13,849 bases of DNA, taken from the NCBI GenBank assembly GCA_934678955.1, contig CAKUSI010000064.1, positions 1 through 13,849 of the forward strand, given 5' to 3'. Every line of letters begins with the position of its first letter. Within the stretch, counting starts at the first letter, position 1. The notes under the pieces are model-generated. The model worked only from the letters and a program-made list of their open reading frames with translations, did not search any database and was not told the origin of the DNA. The DNA comes from an uncultured Austwickia sp. (lineage in GTDB: Bacteria; Actinomycetota; Actinomycetes; Actinomycetales; Dermatophilaceae). The translations under genes and the position numbers were made by a program. Of the stretch, positions 13,413-13,849 are shown one piece after another.

Positions 13413-13849
13413 TCACCGCCGCCGCGGTCGGGGGATCCCCTCGGAGCCCGGGCGGATCACCGACATGCGGATCGTGCCGAACCCGCGCACGGTCCGCGGC
13501 CAGAGCGAGCGGACGCAAATGCCGTGCGCGTCGGTCTCGGTGAGACGCGCCGAGACGCGTTCGTCGGCCACGATCGTCCCGGGCCGGGCGACCTCCGTCA
13601 GGCGAGCCGCCAGGTTGACCGGAGTGCCGTAGAGGTCCCCCAGCCGCTCCAGCACCGGCCCCATGGCCAGGCCGATCCGCAGGCTGGGCAGATCGGGGTC
13701 CTGCGACAGCCGATCGATCAGGCTCAGCGCGATCCCGGCGGCGTCGCGGGGATCCCTCGCGGAGAACAGCACCCCGTCGCCGACGGTCTTGACCAGCCGA
13801 CCCCCGTACGACGCGATCGCCTCCGAGGCGATCGATTCGAACCGCTCCA
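13413..13849 (-). CDS. Class III adenylate cyclase, catalytic C-terminus (5' truncated)
   Basis: Predicted nucleotide cyclase making cAMP from ATP. The frame is open to the window edge; 144 residues are visible, so the N-terminal part, including the first metal-binding Asp and any sensory domain, is missing. Visible catalytic elements, numbered from the first full codon: LVKTVGDGV with K20 (adenine-recognising) and D24 (metal), GDLYGTPVN with D71 (adenine-recognising) and N78, and R82 in NLAARL (transition-state stabilising). K20, D24, D71, N78 and R82 are spaced as in canonical class III cyclases, so activity and ATP rather than GTP specificity are expected. The chain ends in a basic PRPRRR tail. 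The internal GTG at 13772 lies inside the conserved core and cannot be the start. Codirectional with the response-regulator operon but followed by a hairpin. Confidence 0.9.
   Translation of the reverse strand, partial: ERFESIASEAIASYGGRLVKTVGDGVLFSARDPRDAAGIALSLIDRLSQDPDLPSLRIGLAMGPVLERLGDLYGTPVNLAARLTEVARPGTIVADERVSARLTETDAHGICVRSLWPRTVRGFGTIRMSVIRPGSEGIPRPRRR

Noticed and set aside
1..13849. A defence island, biosynthetic cluster or prophage as the undescribed system.
   Set aside because: All large genes fall into familiar metabolic, transport, envelope or signalling families, base composition is even, and no nuclease, toxin, integrase, polyketide or peptide synthetase signature is visible.

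Overview
The window is high-GC DNA with strongly GC-biased third codon positions, SDR, acyl-CoA dehydrogenase and F420-type oxidoreductase families typical of Actinobacteria, and a purK/purE/FadE25-like neighbourhood resembling the one in Mycobacterium. I read it as a chromosomal segment of an actinobacterium; genus cannot be fixed from sequence alone. No mobile element, rRNA, tRNA, CRISPR array or phage gene is visible.

Left part (1-5535). A truncated RbsC-type sugar ABC permease runs rightward and meets a leftward cluster head-on over two strong back-to-back hairpins. The leftward cluster, in transcription order, is a UDP-glucuronate decarboxylase (UDP-xylose forming), a 677-residue membrane-bound cellulose-synthase-like glycosyltransferase, and galE (UDP-glucose 4-epimerase), with galE translationally coupled by an ATGA overlap. 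It looks like a small polysaccharide locus: two nucleotide-sugar enzymes plus one polymerising or exporting glycosyltransferase. Its 327-nt upstream region has no gene but contains several inverted repeats and a possible promoter, so the mRNA may have a long structured leader.

Middle (5536-9337). A FadE25-like acyl-CoA dehydrogenase (leftward) is divergent from a PaiB-type FMN-binding protein (rightward), followed by a lipoprotein of unknown function (rightward), which converges on an F420-dependent LLM-class oxidoreductase (leftward).

Right part (9445-13849, all leftward). In transcription order: the catalytic end of a class III adenylate cyclase (cut by the window edge), an OmpR-family response regulator, its sensor kinase, purK and purE. 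Kinase and regulator are 3 bp apart; purK follows the kinase by 22 bp. purK and purE catalyse the two-step carboxylation of aminoimidazole ribonucleotide in purine synthesis.

The most interesting signals are regulatory: an array of 11-bp-phased direct repeats just upstream of the response-regulator promoter (probable autoregulatory binding sites), a recurring start-site architecture in which five genes lack a good Shine-Dalgarno site but carry a -10-like hexamer 6-8 nt before the start codon (leaderless candidates), and the putative structured leader of the polysaccharide operon. Two in-frame 15-bp minisatellites sit about 210 bp apart in the adjoining ends of the glycosyltransferase and decarboxylase genes. 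I did not find a convincing wholly new gene system.
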